A DNA stretch of 64,000 bases. It comes from CAVTWD01 sp963738325 (GTDB taxonomy: Bacteria > Actinomycetota > Acidimicrobiia > Acidimicrobiales > Ilumatobacteraceae). The notes beneath the pieces were generated by a model. The model was given only the letters and a program-made list of their open reading frames with translations, did no database searches and was not told where the DNA came from. Position numbers and translations under genes: made by a program. Positions 37,044 through 45,842 of the stretch are shown piece after piece. Numbering within the stretch: the stretch's first letter is position 1; the number at the start of each line of letters is the position of its first letter. The stretch spans positions 496,001-560,000 of the forward strand of contig CAVTWD010000001.1 in the NCBI GenBank assembly GCA_963738325.1, written 5' to 3'.

Positions 37044-37709
37044 ATGACCCGGCAGAAATCCCGTCTGCTCACGCGCGTCGTCGCGGCGGCCGCACTCACC
37101 GGAGGCATGGTCGCCGGCACCGCCATGGCCGCATCGGCCTTGACCTCGAAGCCGGCGTCCACGCACTTCTCGCTGTTCCCCGCGGTGAAGAACGTCCCGT
37201 GCCTGCAAGCGAGCACGAACCCCGCTCGCCAGCCCACCGTGAGGGCCGACGTCCAGCGCGGCAAGCTCAACGACACGATGGACCTCCATCTGCGGAACTT
37301 CAAGCCAGGCTTGGACTTCGACCTGTTCACCGTGCAGAACTCGAACCAGAATGCCGACGGCACGCCGGTGGATCCCGCCCCGAGCTTCGGCCTGGCCTGG
37401 TACCAGTCCGACATCCACGTGAACAAGTACGGGCGAGCCGATGTGAGGATCCGGACGATCTTGCTCGACCAGATCTTCGGCTTCGACCCGATCGTCACCC
37501 TGGCCCCGACGAACACGTTCCACGTCGGGTTCTGGTTCAACAACCCTGCCGACGCCGCCAACTGCGGTTTCACCGGTACCACCCCGTTCAACGGCGAGCA
37601 CGCCGCCGGGCCGCTGGCCTTCATCACGCGGCCGAACGCCACCAGCGGACTCGGGCCGCTGTGCACCGATCCCACCGATCAGAGCGGCACGTTCGCTTGC
37701 AACCCGTGA
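37044..37709 (+). CDS. Exported protein of unknown function
   Basis: 221 aa. A clear signal peptide (KSRLLTRVVAAAALTGGMVA, cleavage likely after AMAASA) precedes a compact beta-rich domain with DLFTVQNSNQNADG, FGLAWYQSDIHVNKYGRADV and PTNTFHVGFWFNNPADA, and four Cys that may form disulfides (PCLQ, NCGF, LCTD, ACNP). No enzyme motif seen. AAAGG lies 8 nt before ATG 37044. Likely a surface or secreted product controlled by the divergent sigma factor; this is inferred from position and the ECF-like promoter. Confidence 0.75.
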   Translation: MTRQKSRLLTRVVAAAALTGGMVAGTAMAASALTSKPASTHFSLFPAVKNVPCLQASTNPARQPTVRADVQRGKLNDTMDLHLRNFKPGLDFDLFTVQNSNQNADGTPVDPAPSFGLAWYQSDIHVNKYGRADVRIRTILLDQIFGFDPIVTLAPTNTFHVGFWFNNPADAANCGFTGTTPFNGEHAAGPLAFITRPNATSGLGPLCTDPTDQSGTFACNP

Positions 37710-37719
37710 CGGCTTGACG

Positions 37720-37751
37720 GGGCGGGGGCACCGGGCGGTGTGCCCCCGCCC
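37720..37751. terminator. Bidirectional hairpin terminator
   Basis: GGGCGGGGGCAC (37720-37731) pairs perfectly with GTGCCCCCGCCC (37740-37751) over an 8-nt loop. It lies between the stop codons of the convergent exported-protein and CpgS-like genes, so it can serve both. No T-run. Confidence 0.75.
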
Positions 37752-37755
37752 TGCG

Positions 37756-39090
37756 TCATCGCCGGGCGGTTTCCCGCCACTTGGCGATCAGTGGGACCAT
37801 CGTGTCGCGCAGGGTGGGCGAACCCACCTCCCGCAGCTCGTAGGAGGCCCGGCGCGACGGGTGTCCGAGGTCGATCAGCCGGCCGAGATCGAACGGTGTC
37901 CCGACGATCACGGCGTCGCACGGCACCGCTCTGATGGTGGTGGCGAGCTCCTCGAGCTGCTCGAGGCTGTAGCCCATGGCGGGCAGGACGGGGCCGATGG
38001 ACGGGTAGGCGCGGAACGTTTCGGCGATCGACCCCACCGCGAAGGGCCGGGGGTCGATCAGCTCGGCCACGCCGGCCTGACGAGCGGCGACCGTGCCCGC
38101 CCCGAACGGCATCCCGCCGTGGGTGATGCTCGGCCCGTCCTCGACCACGAGCGCCCGGCGGCCGGCCAGCGCCGGCCCGTCGGCGAGGGTGACGGGCGAG
38201 GCGGTGGTCACCACCGTGGCGGCCGGGTTGAGGGCCCGTACGTCGGCCACAACCCGGGCGACGGCCTCGGGCGAGGCCACGTTCACCTTGTTGACCACGA
38301 TCACGTCGGCCATCCGCACGTTCGTCTCGCCGGGGTGGTAGCTGGCCTCCTGGCCCGCGCGGAGGGGATCGGCGACGGTGATCAACAGGTCAGGGGCGAA
38401 GAACGCGAAGTCGTTGTTCCCGCCGTCCCACACGATCACGTCGGCTTCGGCCTCGGCCCGGCGGAGCACCTCGGCGTAGTCGACGCCGGCGAACATCACC
38501 ATGCCGAGGCGCACGGGCGTCTCGTACTCCTCCCGCTCCTCGATCGTGGGCTTGGCCGCGTCGATGTCGCCTATGCACCCGAAACGCTGCACCCGCATGC
38601 GAACGAGGTCGCCGTAGGGCATCGGATGGCGCACCAGGGCCACGCGCAACCCGGCGTCGATCAGCAGGCGCCCCACGTAACGACTGGTCTGGCTCTTGCC
38701 GCAGCCGGTGCGCACCGCGCACACCGCCACCACCGGTTTGATCGAGCGGAGCATCGTGGCCGCCGGGCCCATCAGCCGGAAGTCCGCGCCCGTGGCCAGC
38801 ACCAGCGACGCCTTGTGCATCACGGTCTCGTGGGGCAGGTCCGAGTAGGCGAGGATGACCTCGTCGACGGCCTCGCTGCGGACGATGTCGGCCAGGTCGG
38901 CCTCGGGGCGGATCCGGATACCCTCCGGGTAGCGCGGTCCGGCCAGCTCGGGCGGATAGGTGCGATCGTCGATGCCGGGGATCTGGGCCGCGGTGAAGGC
39001 GACCACGTCGGTCGTGTCGTTGCCCCGGTAGACGGTGTTGAAGACATGGAAGTCGCGACCGCCCGCGCCCATGATGACGATCCTGCGCAT
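37756..39090 (-). CDS. CpgS-like P-loop protein (cyclic 2,3-diphosphoglycerate synthase family)
   Basis: 444 aa. N-terminal Rossmann-like part IVIMGAGGRDFHVFNTVYRG; P-loop AVRTGCGKSQTSRYVGRLL near residue 137; VIVWDGGNNDFAFF and MADVIVVNKVNVA (NKxN/D-like base motif) follow. This arrangement matches the family named after archaeal cyclic 2,3-diphosphoglycerate synthetase, often annotated simply as predicted GTPase in bacteria. True substrate unknown. AGAGGAG upstream fits ATG 39090. Next to two amidohydrolases on the same strand. Confidence 0.8.
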   Translation of the reverse strand: MRRIVIMGAGGRDFHVFNTVYRGNDTTDVVAFTAAQIPGIDDRTYPPELAGPRYPEGIRIRPEADLADIVRSEAVDEVILAYSDLPHETVMHKASLVLATGADFRLMGPAATMLRSIKPVVAVCAVRTGCGKSQTSRYVGRLLIDAGLRVALVRHPMPYGDLVRMRVQRFGCIGDIDAAKPTIEEREEYETPVRLGMVMFAGVDYAEVLRRAEAEADVIVWDGGNNDFAFFAPDLLITVADPLRAGQEASYHPGETNVRMADVIVVNKVNVASPEAVARVVADVRALNPAATVVTTASPVTLADGPALAGRRALVVEDGPSITHGGMPFGAGTVAARQAGVAELIDPRPFAVGSIAETFRAYPSIGPVLPAMGYSLEQLEELATTIRAVPCDAVIVGTPFDLGRLIDLGHPSRRASYELREVGSPTLRDTMVPLIAKWRETARR

Positions 39091-39288
39091 GGTGCGCTCC
39101 TCTCGACGGCGGGCGCCGGCTGCGGGTGTAGCGCAGGCCGCGAATTGCGTTCAGTGTCCGTCCTGCGAACTCGCGACGGCAGGGGCGAACGTCCCGGACG
39201 CCGCCACTTCGGTCACCGGCGTTCGTCCTTCACGGCGGCGACGAGCCCGTGGCCGGATCAGGCGGCGACCGGTTGGGCAAAGGGCCGG

Positions 39289-40400
39289 TCAGGCGGCCAG
39301 CGCGTCGAGGTCGATGTCGTACAACTCGGCGGTGTTGGTGCTGAGGATGGCTCGGCGCTGCTCGTCGCGCAGGCCGGCAGTGTGCTCGGCCAGCATCTCC
39401 TGCGACCATGGCCAGGTCGAGTCGCTGTGGGGGAAGTCGTTGGCCCACAGGAGGTGACGCCAGTTCATGGCGTCGGCGAACCGGAACGCCGTCCAATCGT
39501 CCTGGAAGGTGACGTAGATGTTGTCGGCGAACCACTCGCTCGGCATGCGGGTGAGCTCCTGGCCCGGCGGGAGCCAGTAGCGGTGGCGCTTGTAGGCGTG
39601 GTCCATGCGGTACATGAAGTGCGGCACCCAGCCGGCGTCGGCCTCGACGCACACCACTCGCAGGCGGGGATGGCGCTCGAACACGCCGCCCAGCACGAGC
39701 AGGCCCATGATGTCCTGGCAGCCGCGCACGACGGAGAGGAACGAGTTCATCTTCGGCCCGCGGGTGCGGTCGGAGCGGGTCGTGAGGATGTGGAAGCTGA
39801 GCGGCAGCCCTGCTTCGATGGCAGCCTCCCAGAAATCGTCGTAGGCGGGGGAGTCGTAGTCGTCCTCACCCGCGGGCAGGCCGGGCATCATCACGCCGCG
39901 CAACCCGAGCGCCTTGATGCGGGCGAGGTCCTCGATGCCCTCCTCGGGCGAGCGCATGGCCGTCTGGCCAATGCCGAGCAGCCGGTGCGGCGCGTACTCG
40001 CAGAACTGCGCGATCCACTGGTTGTAGGCCTGGAAGCAGGCGTGCTTGAAGTCGGCGTCGCGGTGGTTGCACAGGACCATGCCGACGGTCGGGTAGATGA
40101 CCTCCGCGGCCACGCCGTCCCGGTCCTGGTCGTCGAGGCGAGCCACTGGATCCCACCCGCCCCGGTGGAGATCTTCGAACCGGTCGCCGGTCTCGCGGAT
40201 GCGCTCGGGCGGCTTGCCGGCGGCCGCGGCGGTCCCGAGCACCACCGGCCGCTTGAAGCCGTCGACCATGAACACGTCGCCCAGCTCGCCGGCATCGACG
40301 AGGCGGGGGCGCGGTCGCGCCAGGCCGGGTCGATGTGGTCGACGTACGTGCCCGCCGGCTCGGTCACGTGCGAGTCGGCGGAGATGATCGGATAGTCCAT
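39289..40400 (-). CDS. Amidohydrolase (TIM-barrel, decarboxylase-like family) (frameshifted)
   Basis: About 370 aa amidohydrolase-2 family protein (relatives include ACMS decarboxylase-like enzymes). Metal-site and barrel motifs: YPIISADSHVTEPAG at the start (H after D-S), LPLSFHILTTRSDR, VVCVEADAGWVPHFMYRMD and LLWANDFPHSDSTWPWS (catalytic Asp). The frame breaks in the C run 40305-40309; one more base gives ARPRLVDAGELGDVFMV-type continuity. AGGAGC precedes ATG 40400. Carboxylated aromatic or acyl substrates are likely for the family. Confidence 0.87.
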
Positions 40401-40466
40401 CGAAGCTCCTTCAGCGGACGTCGCTGGCATCGTCGGGGCGCGCCCGGCCAGGCGGGCGGGAAGTCA

Positions 40467-42177
40467 TCAGGCCGGCGCGGGTTGGGCGCCGCGCACGAGC
40501 CGGCCGGGCAGCGGCCCGACGGCCTCACCGTCGGCGTACACCTCCTGGCCGGCGACGAACGTGTGGCGATAGCCGTCGGCCTCTTGGAGCAGGCGCTTCC
40601 CGCCGGCCGGCAGGTCGAAGACGAGACGGGGAGGGTGCAGCCGGAGGGCGTCGAAATCGATGACGTTGACGTCGGCGCGGTAGCCCGGCGCCAGCACCCC
40701 CCGGTCGAGCAGCCCGACCGCTCGTGCCGTCTCGCGGCACTGGCCCCGTACGACGAAGGGCAGGTTGAGATGCTCGCCGCGGCGTGCGATCACGGCACCA
40801 GTGGACGAGCAGCGTGGTGGGGAAGCTGGCGTCGCAGATCGTGCCGACGTGGGCGCCGCCGTCGGCGAGGCCGGGCACCGCGAAGGGATGGACCAGCAGC
40901 TCGCGTGCGGCGTCGAGGTTGCCCTCGGGGTAGTTCAGGATCGGGCTGTACAGCAGCGTCCGGCCGTCGTCGGCCAGCAGCAGGTCGTACGCCACCTCGG
41001 CTGGGTCCCGTTCCGCCGCCATGGCCAGGCTGGCGATGCTGGCTTCGGGAGGCGGTTCGTAGTCGGGTGGATCACCCAGGGTGAAGACACGCTCGAAGCC
41101 ACCCTCGAAGCGCAGCGCGTGGAGGGGCCATTCCGCCACGATGGCCTCACGGCGCGAAGGCTGGCGGAGGGCGACGAGCCGCTCGGCACGAGGCAGCTCC
41201 GCGATCGCCCGGTACGACGGGCAGCGCGAGAAGGGGTTGAGTGTGGCGTCGAGCCCGAGGAGGACGCCGATGGCCCGCGCCGCCACCTGGGCCCGGACCT
41301 CCAAACCCTCGGCGTTCATCGCATCGATGGCGGCCATGACCTGGCGGTGATGCTGGCCGCGGGAGCCCGCGGCCAGGGAAATCGACAGTGGACGGCCGCT
41401 CGCCGCGGCCATGGCCCGCATCAGCTCGGCCTCGTCGTCGAATTCGGTGAAGTCGGACACGACCTGCAGCACGCCGGCGCCGAGGCGTCCGAGGGCCGTC
41501 GCTATGCCGACGAGCTCGGCCTGCGCTGCGGTGAGCGACGGCGTCAGCTCGCCGCGACTCGAGCGATGGTTGCGCGTCCTCGACGTGGTGAAGCCCAGCG
41601 CGCCGGCGGCGACTCCGGCGGCGGCGAGGCGGCCCATCTCGGCCACCTCAGCTCCGGTCGGCCTGGCCGTGTGATCGGCGCCCCGCTCGCCCATGGCATG
41701 GAGGCGCACCGCGGCGTGGGGCACTTGCGTGGCCAGCTCGATGTCGTGCGGCCGGCGCTCGAGTGCGTCGAGGTACTCGCCGAAGCTCTGCCACGACCAG
41801 TCGAGGCCCTCGTGCAGCGCGCTCCCGGGGATGTCCTCGACCCCTTCCATCAACTCGATCAGCCGGTCGCGGTCGGCGGGCCGCACCGGCGCGAACCCCA
41901 CGCCGCAGTTGCCCATGACGACCGTGGTCACGCCGTGACCGGAGGAAGGCAGGAGGCGGCTGTCCCAGGTGGCCTGCCCGTCGTAGTGCGTGTGGATGTC
42001 GACGAAGCCCGGGGTCACGAGCAGGCCGTCGCCGTCGAGCTCGCGGTGGCCTCGGCCGTCGACGGCGCCGACCGCGGAGATGCGCTCGCCGGCCACGGCG
42101 ACGTCCGCGGGCCGCGGTGGGGCCCCCGTGCCGTCGATCACGGTGCCGTTGCGGATCACGAGGTCGTAGTCGGCCAC
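40467..42177 (-). CDS. N-acyl-D-amino-acid deacylase-type amidohydrolase (frameshifted)
   Basis: About 569 aa amidohydrolase-3 family. N-terminal DYDLVIRNGTVIDGTGAPP, metal motif TPGFVDIHTHYDGQATWDS, VMGNCGVGFAPVRP, SDFTEFDDEAELMRAMA, and near the end LADGGAHVGTICDASFPT, then APGYRADVNVIDFDALRLHP after a frame change near 40785-40800. GGAGG lies 6 nt before GTG 42177. Hydrolyses an N-acyl or dihydroorotase-like bond; exact substrate unknown. Upstream of, and on the same strand as, the amidohydrolase and CpgS-like genes. Confidence 0.85.
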
Positions 42178-42291
42178 CGAACCTCCAGTCGCGCGCGCTG
42201 GCTCCGTTGTACCAGCCCGGACGCCAGTTCGCCCGGTCGGGCCGCGGACCGGCTGTGTCCCGACCCGCCCTGCCGCCGCGAGGATCGGCTC

Positions 42292-42756
42292 GTGGGCGAC
42301 AAACCGACCTACCTGGGCCTGCTGAACGCCATCGCACTCGCAGAGGGACGAGCCCACGGGTACCTCACCACGTGGGCGGCGCGGACCGACGATCCCGACG
42401 TCCGCCGGGTGCTGATGACGGTCGCCGCGCGCGAGGGTGAGCACGCGGCCAGCTTCGCCAAGCGACTCGACGAGCTCGGCTACGAGGTGCAGCCCCGACC
42501 TGTTCCGGAGCGGGAGGCGCACGAAGCCGAGGTGGCCTTGTCGGACCGGTCCGACGTCGAGAAGCTCGAGGCCCTCGGCTACGGCCCGTCCTGCGATCCC
42601 AACGCCGCCGACATCTTCGACCGCCTCTTCGCCGACCACACGATCGACCCGATCACCGGCGCCCTCCTCGGCCGCTACATCGCCGAGGAGCGCGACAGCG
42701 TGCGGCGCCTCGCGGCCTGCTGTGCCGCGCTCCGGGCGCGGGCCGCCACGGCCTGA
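42292..42756 (+). CDS. Ferritin-like domain protein
   Basis: 154 aa, all-helical. GLLNAIALAEGRAHGYLTTW and VAAREGEHAASFAKRLDELG carry Glu and ExxH spaced as in ferritin-like di-iron four-helix bundles; the second pair is near RYIAEERDSVRRLAACCAAL, where the E-x-x-H is not obvious, so metal binding is uncertain. GTG 42292. Divergent from the deacylase and convergent with the next gene. Confidence 0.7.
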   Translation: MGDKPTYLGLLNAIALAEGRAHGYLTTWAARTDDPDVRRVLMTVAAREGEHAASFAKRLDELGYEVQPRPVPEREAHEAEVALSDRSDVEKLEALGYGPSCDPNAADIFDRLFADHTIDPITGALLGRYIAEERDSVRRLAACCAALRARAATA

Positions 42757-42766
42757 GCGAGGGGCG

Positions 42767-44053
42767 TCACGAGGAGGTCATCGTCGCCGCGATCTGCTCG
42801 GTGGCCGATCGCGGCAGCGTGGCGCTCACGTGCACGAACCAGCTCTGAGCCGTCTGGGGGTACGCGGCGATGTCCGTCCCGGTCGGTCCCGGCGACACCT
42901 GCACGCTCCCGAGCTTGCCGACCGTGGCCGCGGGACCATTGCTGGCCGTGCTCTCCGGTTCGGACGTCGTGGGACCCTGCTGGACGATGACCGTGTTCGG
43001 TCCCGAGACATAGACGTCGACGTAGCTGACCTTGGTCGATGGCGGCGCGCCTGGCACCGTGGTGGCGCCCGGCGTCGGGTTGTCGCCAGGCTCCGTCAAC
43101 TGGTAGCGGCCCTGATGCGTGTAGCCCTTGGGGGTCGGCAGCGACCAGTACCCGGCCACGGGAGCCTTGGCGGCGTCGAGGTTCTTCAGCTCTGCCCCGC
43201 CGTCGGCCAGCGAGATGGGGGTGCCCGTGATGCTGAAGGTGCTCGCTGGCGGCTGCAGGGTGACGTTCACCGACGTCGCCAGCATCCGCTGCGAGAGCTT
43301 GCCGCTCGCGACCGTCAGCTCCTCCAAGAGGAGACCCGAGGCATCGATGCAGGCGTCGCTGTAGTCCGTCGAGGTGGGCTTGGCCGTGGTGGCGCTGTCG
43401 AGCGGTTGGCCCGTTCGGTAGACCTGGCAGTCACGCCCGAGGACGCGCCGGCGCTCGCGAGCGACGAAGGTCCCGTCGGCCACGAGGTCTTTGAGCGTCG
43501 CGTCGAGGCGCATGTCGCCTAGGGCGACGCGTGGCAAGGTGTGGCTCACCTCGGCCGCCGAGCCGGCCGCGGTGTACGAGTACAGCCCCACCTGGGACAT
43601 GGCCCGCCACTGCTCGGCCGTGCCCGGCGGGGCGTCGGCCTTGCTGACGGTCCTGCCGTTGAAGGGACGCTGCACCGTCGTGTCCATCGTGGTCGTGGTG
43701 GTGCCGTCGCTGCTCGTGCTCTCGCTGCGGTAGATGATCTCGTAGGCGCCCGGCGGGTTGGCGACGGTGGCGGGGCCAGGCGAGTCGCTCACCACCTCGG
43801 ACGTGAGGCTGTAGTGCTGGGGGGCGTTGGCTCGTTGCACGAGCACGAACGTGACGCCCGCGGCGACGACGAGCACCGCCAGCGAGACGGCGGCGAGACG
43901 AATGAGCTTCCGGCGCCGCTGGCGGCTGGCCTCCAGGCGAACCGTGCGAGCGGCGAAGGCTCGCCTGCGGCTGATGGCGGCGCGGCGCCGCTCGATGCGC
44001 GTCTGCGACTTCCGGCCGGGTGACGCGCTCGGCCGCCGTGGCTGTGGGCTCAC
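42767..44053 (-). CDS. Membrane-anchored extracytoplasmic protein, unknown function
   Basis: 428 aa. A very basic N-terminus (RIERRRAAISRRRAF) and one membrane helix (LIRLAAVSLAVLVVAAGVTF, about residues 50-70) put the rest outside. The exterior domain has YEIIYRSESTSSDG, VLGRDCQVYRTGQPL and DACIDASGLLLEELTVASGK, a pattern reminiscent of LolA/RseB-like lipoprotein-carrier folds (two Cys at CQVY and ACID may pair). A Pro/Thr-rich linker separates a second domain ending SWFVHVSATLPRSATEQ. The fold assignment is a guess from strand pattern. Confidence 0.65.
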   Translation of the reverse strand: MSPQPRRPSASPGRKSQTRIERRRAAISRRRAFAARTVRLEASRQRRRKLIRLAAVSLAVLVVAAGVTFVLVQRANAPQHYSLTSEVVSDSPGPATVANPPGAYEIIYRSESTSSDGTTTTTMDTTVQRPFNGRTVSKADAPPGTAEQWRAMSQVGLYSYTAAGSAAEVSHTLPRVALGDMRLDATLKDLVADGTFVARERRRVLGRDCQVYRTGQPLDSATTAKPTSTDYSDACIDASGLLLEELTVASGKLSQRMLATSVNVTLQPPASTFSITGTPISLADGGAELKNLDAAKAPVAGYWSLPTPKGYTHQGRYQLTEPGDNPTPGATTVPGAPPSTKVSYVDVYVSGPNTVIVQQGPTTSEPESTASNGPAATVGKLGSVQVSPGPTGTDIAAYPQTAQSWFVHVSATLPRSATEQIAATMTSS

Positions 44054-44167
44054 GGCGGCCTATGGTGGCACGCGCAGCTGAAGGCCACCTGTGCAGGGGT
44101 GCCCGTCGCCGCCGGGCCAGCGCCCATATGTCGCGCTGCGGTGCCCCGTCGGCTAGAAGGGCCCACA

Positions 44168-44989
44168 ATGGCCACGCCCCCGACCGCGACCCGGCCGCCG
44201 CCGGCTACCCGCCACCCGGCGCCGGCCTTCGTCACCGGTGCCTCCCACGGCGTCGGGCGCGCCGTAGCCGAGGCCTTTGCCGCGGCGGGCCGGCCCGTCG
44301 GCTTGCTCGCCCGATCACGGCCCGACCTCGAAGCCACTCTGGCCTCGATGGGTGGGCACGGCGCGATCGCAGTGGCCGACGTCGGCGACCCGGCCGCGGT
44401 GGAGGCGGCGATGCACGAGCTCACCTCGGCGCTCGGCCCTCCCGAGGTGCTCGTCTGCAGCGCCGGCTTTGGTGCCTACGGCCCGGTCCGCTCGACCGCG
44501 CTAGCCGTGGTCGAGGAGCTGATGCGCGTCAACTTCCGCGGCACCGTGCACAGCACGCGAGCGGTGCTCGAGGACATGATCAGCCGCCGGCGAGGCCACA
44601 TCGTGGTGATCGGGTCGGTCGCCGGGCTCGTGGGAGTGCCGCTGGAGGCCGCCTATTCGGCCAGCAAGTTCGCCGTCACCGGTTGGGCCGAGGCGCTGGC
44701 CGCCGAAGTCCGCCACCACGGGATCGGCGTGACGGTCGTGAGCCCGGGTCCGGTCGATACCGGGTTCTTCGAGGCGAGAGGCACGCCCTATCGCCGCCGG
44801 CGTCCGAAGCCGCTACCCGCCGCAGTGGTGGCCGCGGCCGTGCTGCGCGCGGTCGAGCGCGAGCGCGCCGAGCTGGTGTTGCCTCGGCGCCTCCGAGGTG
44901 CCGTGGTGATCCGCAGCGCCGCGCCCGGGCTGTTCCGCCGCGGCGTCGGTCGTTCGATGCGCCGAGAGCTGCAGGAGTCCGGAGCGTGA
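44168..44989 (+). CDS. Short-chain dehydrogenase/reductase
   Basis: 273 aa classical SDR. Cofactor motif FVTGASHGVGRAVAEAF, CSAGFGAYG (NAG-equivalent), HIVVIGSVAGLVGVP (catalytic Ser) and YSASK (Tyr, Lys). A C-terminal basic extension ends RRGVGRSMRRELQESGA. ATG 44168 is preceded by AGAAGGG; an upstream in-frame ATG adds only a shadow. It overlaps the regulator by four bases (GTGA), so the two are cotranscribed, upstream of the hopanoid operon; a hopanoid or lipid role is possible but not shown. Confidence 0.87.
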   Translation: MATPPTATRPPPATRHPAPAFVTGASHGVGRAVAEAFAAAGRPVGLLARSRPDLEATLASMGGHGAIAVADVGDPAAVEAAMHELTSALGPPEVLVCSAGFGAYGPVRSTALAVVEELMRVNFRGTVHSTRAVLEDMISRRRGHIVVIGSVAGLVGVPLEAAYSASKFAVTGWAEALAAEVRHHGIGVTVVSPGPVDTGFFEARGTPYRRRRPKPLPAAVVAAAVLRAVERERAELVLPRRLRGAVVIRSAAPGLFRRGVGRSMRRELQESGA

Positions 44990-45768
44990 GCGCCGACGCT
45001 GAGCGCTTCACGCTGGCGACGCTGGTGGCCCGCACCGGGGTGGCCGCCCCGACGATCCACCAGTACCGGCGGTTGGGCCTCCTGCCCGAACCGGTTCGGG
45101 GCCGCTCCAACCGCTTCCTGTACGACACGCGCCACGTGCGCGCCCTCGACACCATCCGCCGGCTCCGCCACGACAAGCGCCTCCCGCTCGACATCATCAG
45201 CCAGGTCCTGCCCACGCTGCTGGCCAAAGGCGTCGACCGCACCAGCGGCGAGGAGTGGGACCTGCTCGTCTCGGCCGAGCTGCGCGAGGTGGATCCCACG
45301 CGGCCCCCGGCGCGGCTGCTGGCCGTGGCCCGGGAGTCGTTCGCGGCGGCCGGCTACGACGACGTGAGCGTGGGTGACATCTGCCTTGCCGCGGGTATCG
45401 CCAAAGGATCGTTCTACCGCTACTTCTCCTCGAAGGAGGACGCCTTCCTCACCGCGGCCCGCTCGATCGTCGACGTGGTGGGCGACGCGCTCGCCGCCGG
45501 GCCCGAAGGACTCGACGAGGACGCCACCATCCAGGAGGTGGGTGCGGTGGTGGCCCCGATGGTGCCGCTGTTCCTGGAGGTCGTGCTCCGCGCCCTCCAC
45601 GGCGCGCCCGACCACGCGGAGGTGGTATCTGACATCATCTCGGGCATCGGGCTGCACGCCGCCCGGCGCGCCCACATCGACGACAGCGAGGCCGAGGACG
45701 AGGGCTCGCGCCTCACGGAGGCGGCCCTGGCCTACCTGCTCCGGGCCCGCTTCGAGCCGAATGCTTGA
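44986..45768 (+). CDS. MerR-TetR dual-HTH fusion transcriptional regulator
   Basis: 260 aa with two DNA-binding modules. Residues 7-75 are a MerR-type winged helix (FTLATLVARTGVAAPTIHQY, then RRLGLLPEPV); residues 108-155 are a TetR HTH (ARESFAAAGYDDVSVGDICL, then AGIAKGSFYRYFSSKEDAF); the rest is a TetR-like ligand/dimer domain with LLRARFEPNA at the end. The frame is open upstream across the SDR, but GTG 44986 (GTGA overlap) fits. The gene ends inside the -35 box of the hopanoid promoter, 29 bp before a 16-bp TetR-type palindrome, so it probably represses that operon. Confidence 0.85.
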   Translation: MSADAERFTLATLVARTGVAAPTIHQYRRLGLLPEPVRGRSNRFLYDTRHVRALDTIRRLRHDKRLPLDIISQVLPTLLAKGVDRTSGEEWDLLVSAELREVDPTRPPARLLAVARESFAAAGYDDVSVGDICLAAGIAKGSFYRYFSSKEDAFLTAARSIVDVVGDALAAGPEGLDEDATIQEVGAVVAPMVPLFLEVVLRALHGAPDHAEVVSDIISGIGLHAARRAHIDDSEAEDEGSRLTEAALAYLLRARFEPNA

Positions 45769-45813
45769 CACGCGCGGTCCGAGCGCATAGAGAGGATGAC
45801 CGACCGGTCGGTC
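45765..45813 (+). promoter_or_regulatory. Hopanoid operon promoter with TetR-type operator
   Basis: TTGACA (45765-45770), 17 nt, TAGAGA (45788-45793) make a probable promoter; transcription would start near 45800. GACCGACCGGTCGGTC (45798-45813) is a perfect 16-bp palindrome typical of TetR-family operators and covers the start site. It belongs 29 bp upstream of hpnC. Confidence 0.65.
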
Positions 45814-45842
45814 GCTGCATACAGACACGTTCGAGAGGTGGG

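Noticed and set aside
37714..40395. Very long plus-strand open frame
   Set aside because: Antisense to the CpgS-like and amidohydrolase genes; such frames are expected at high GC. No motif, no ribosome-binding site.
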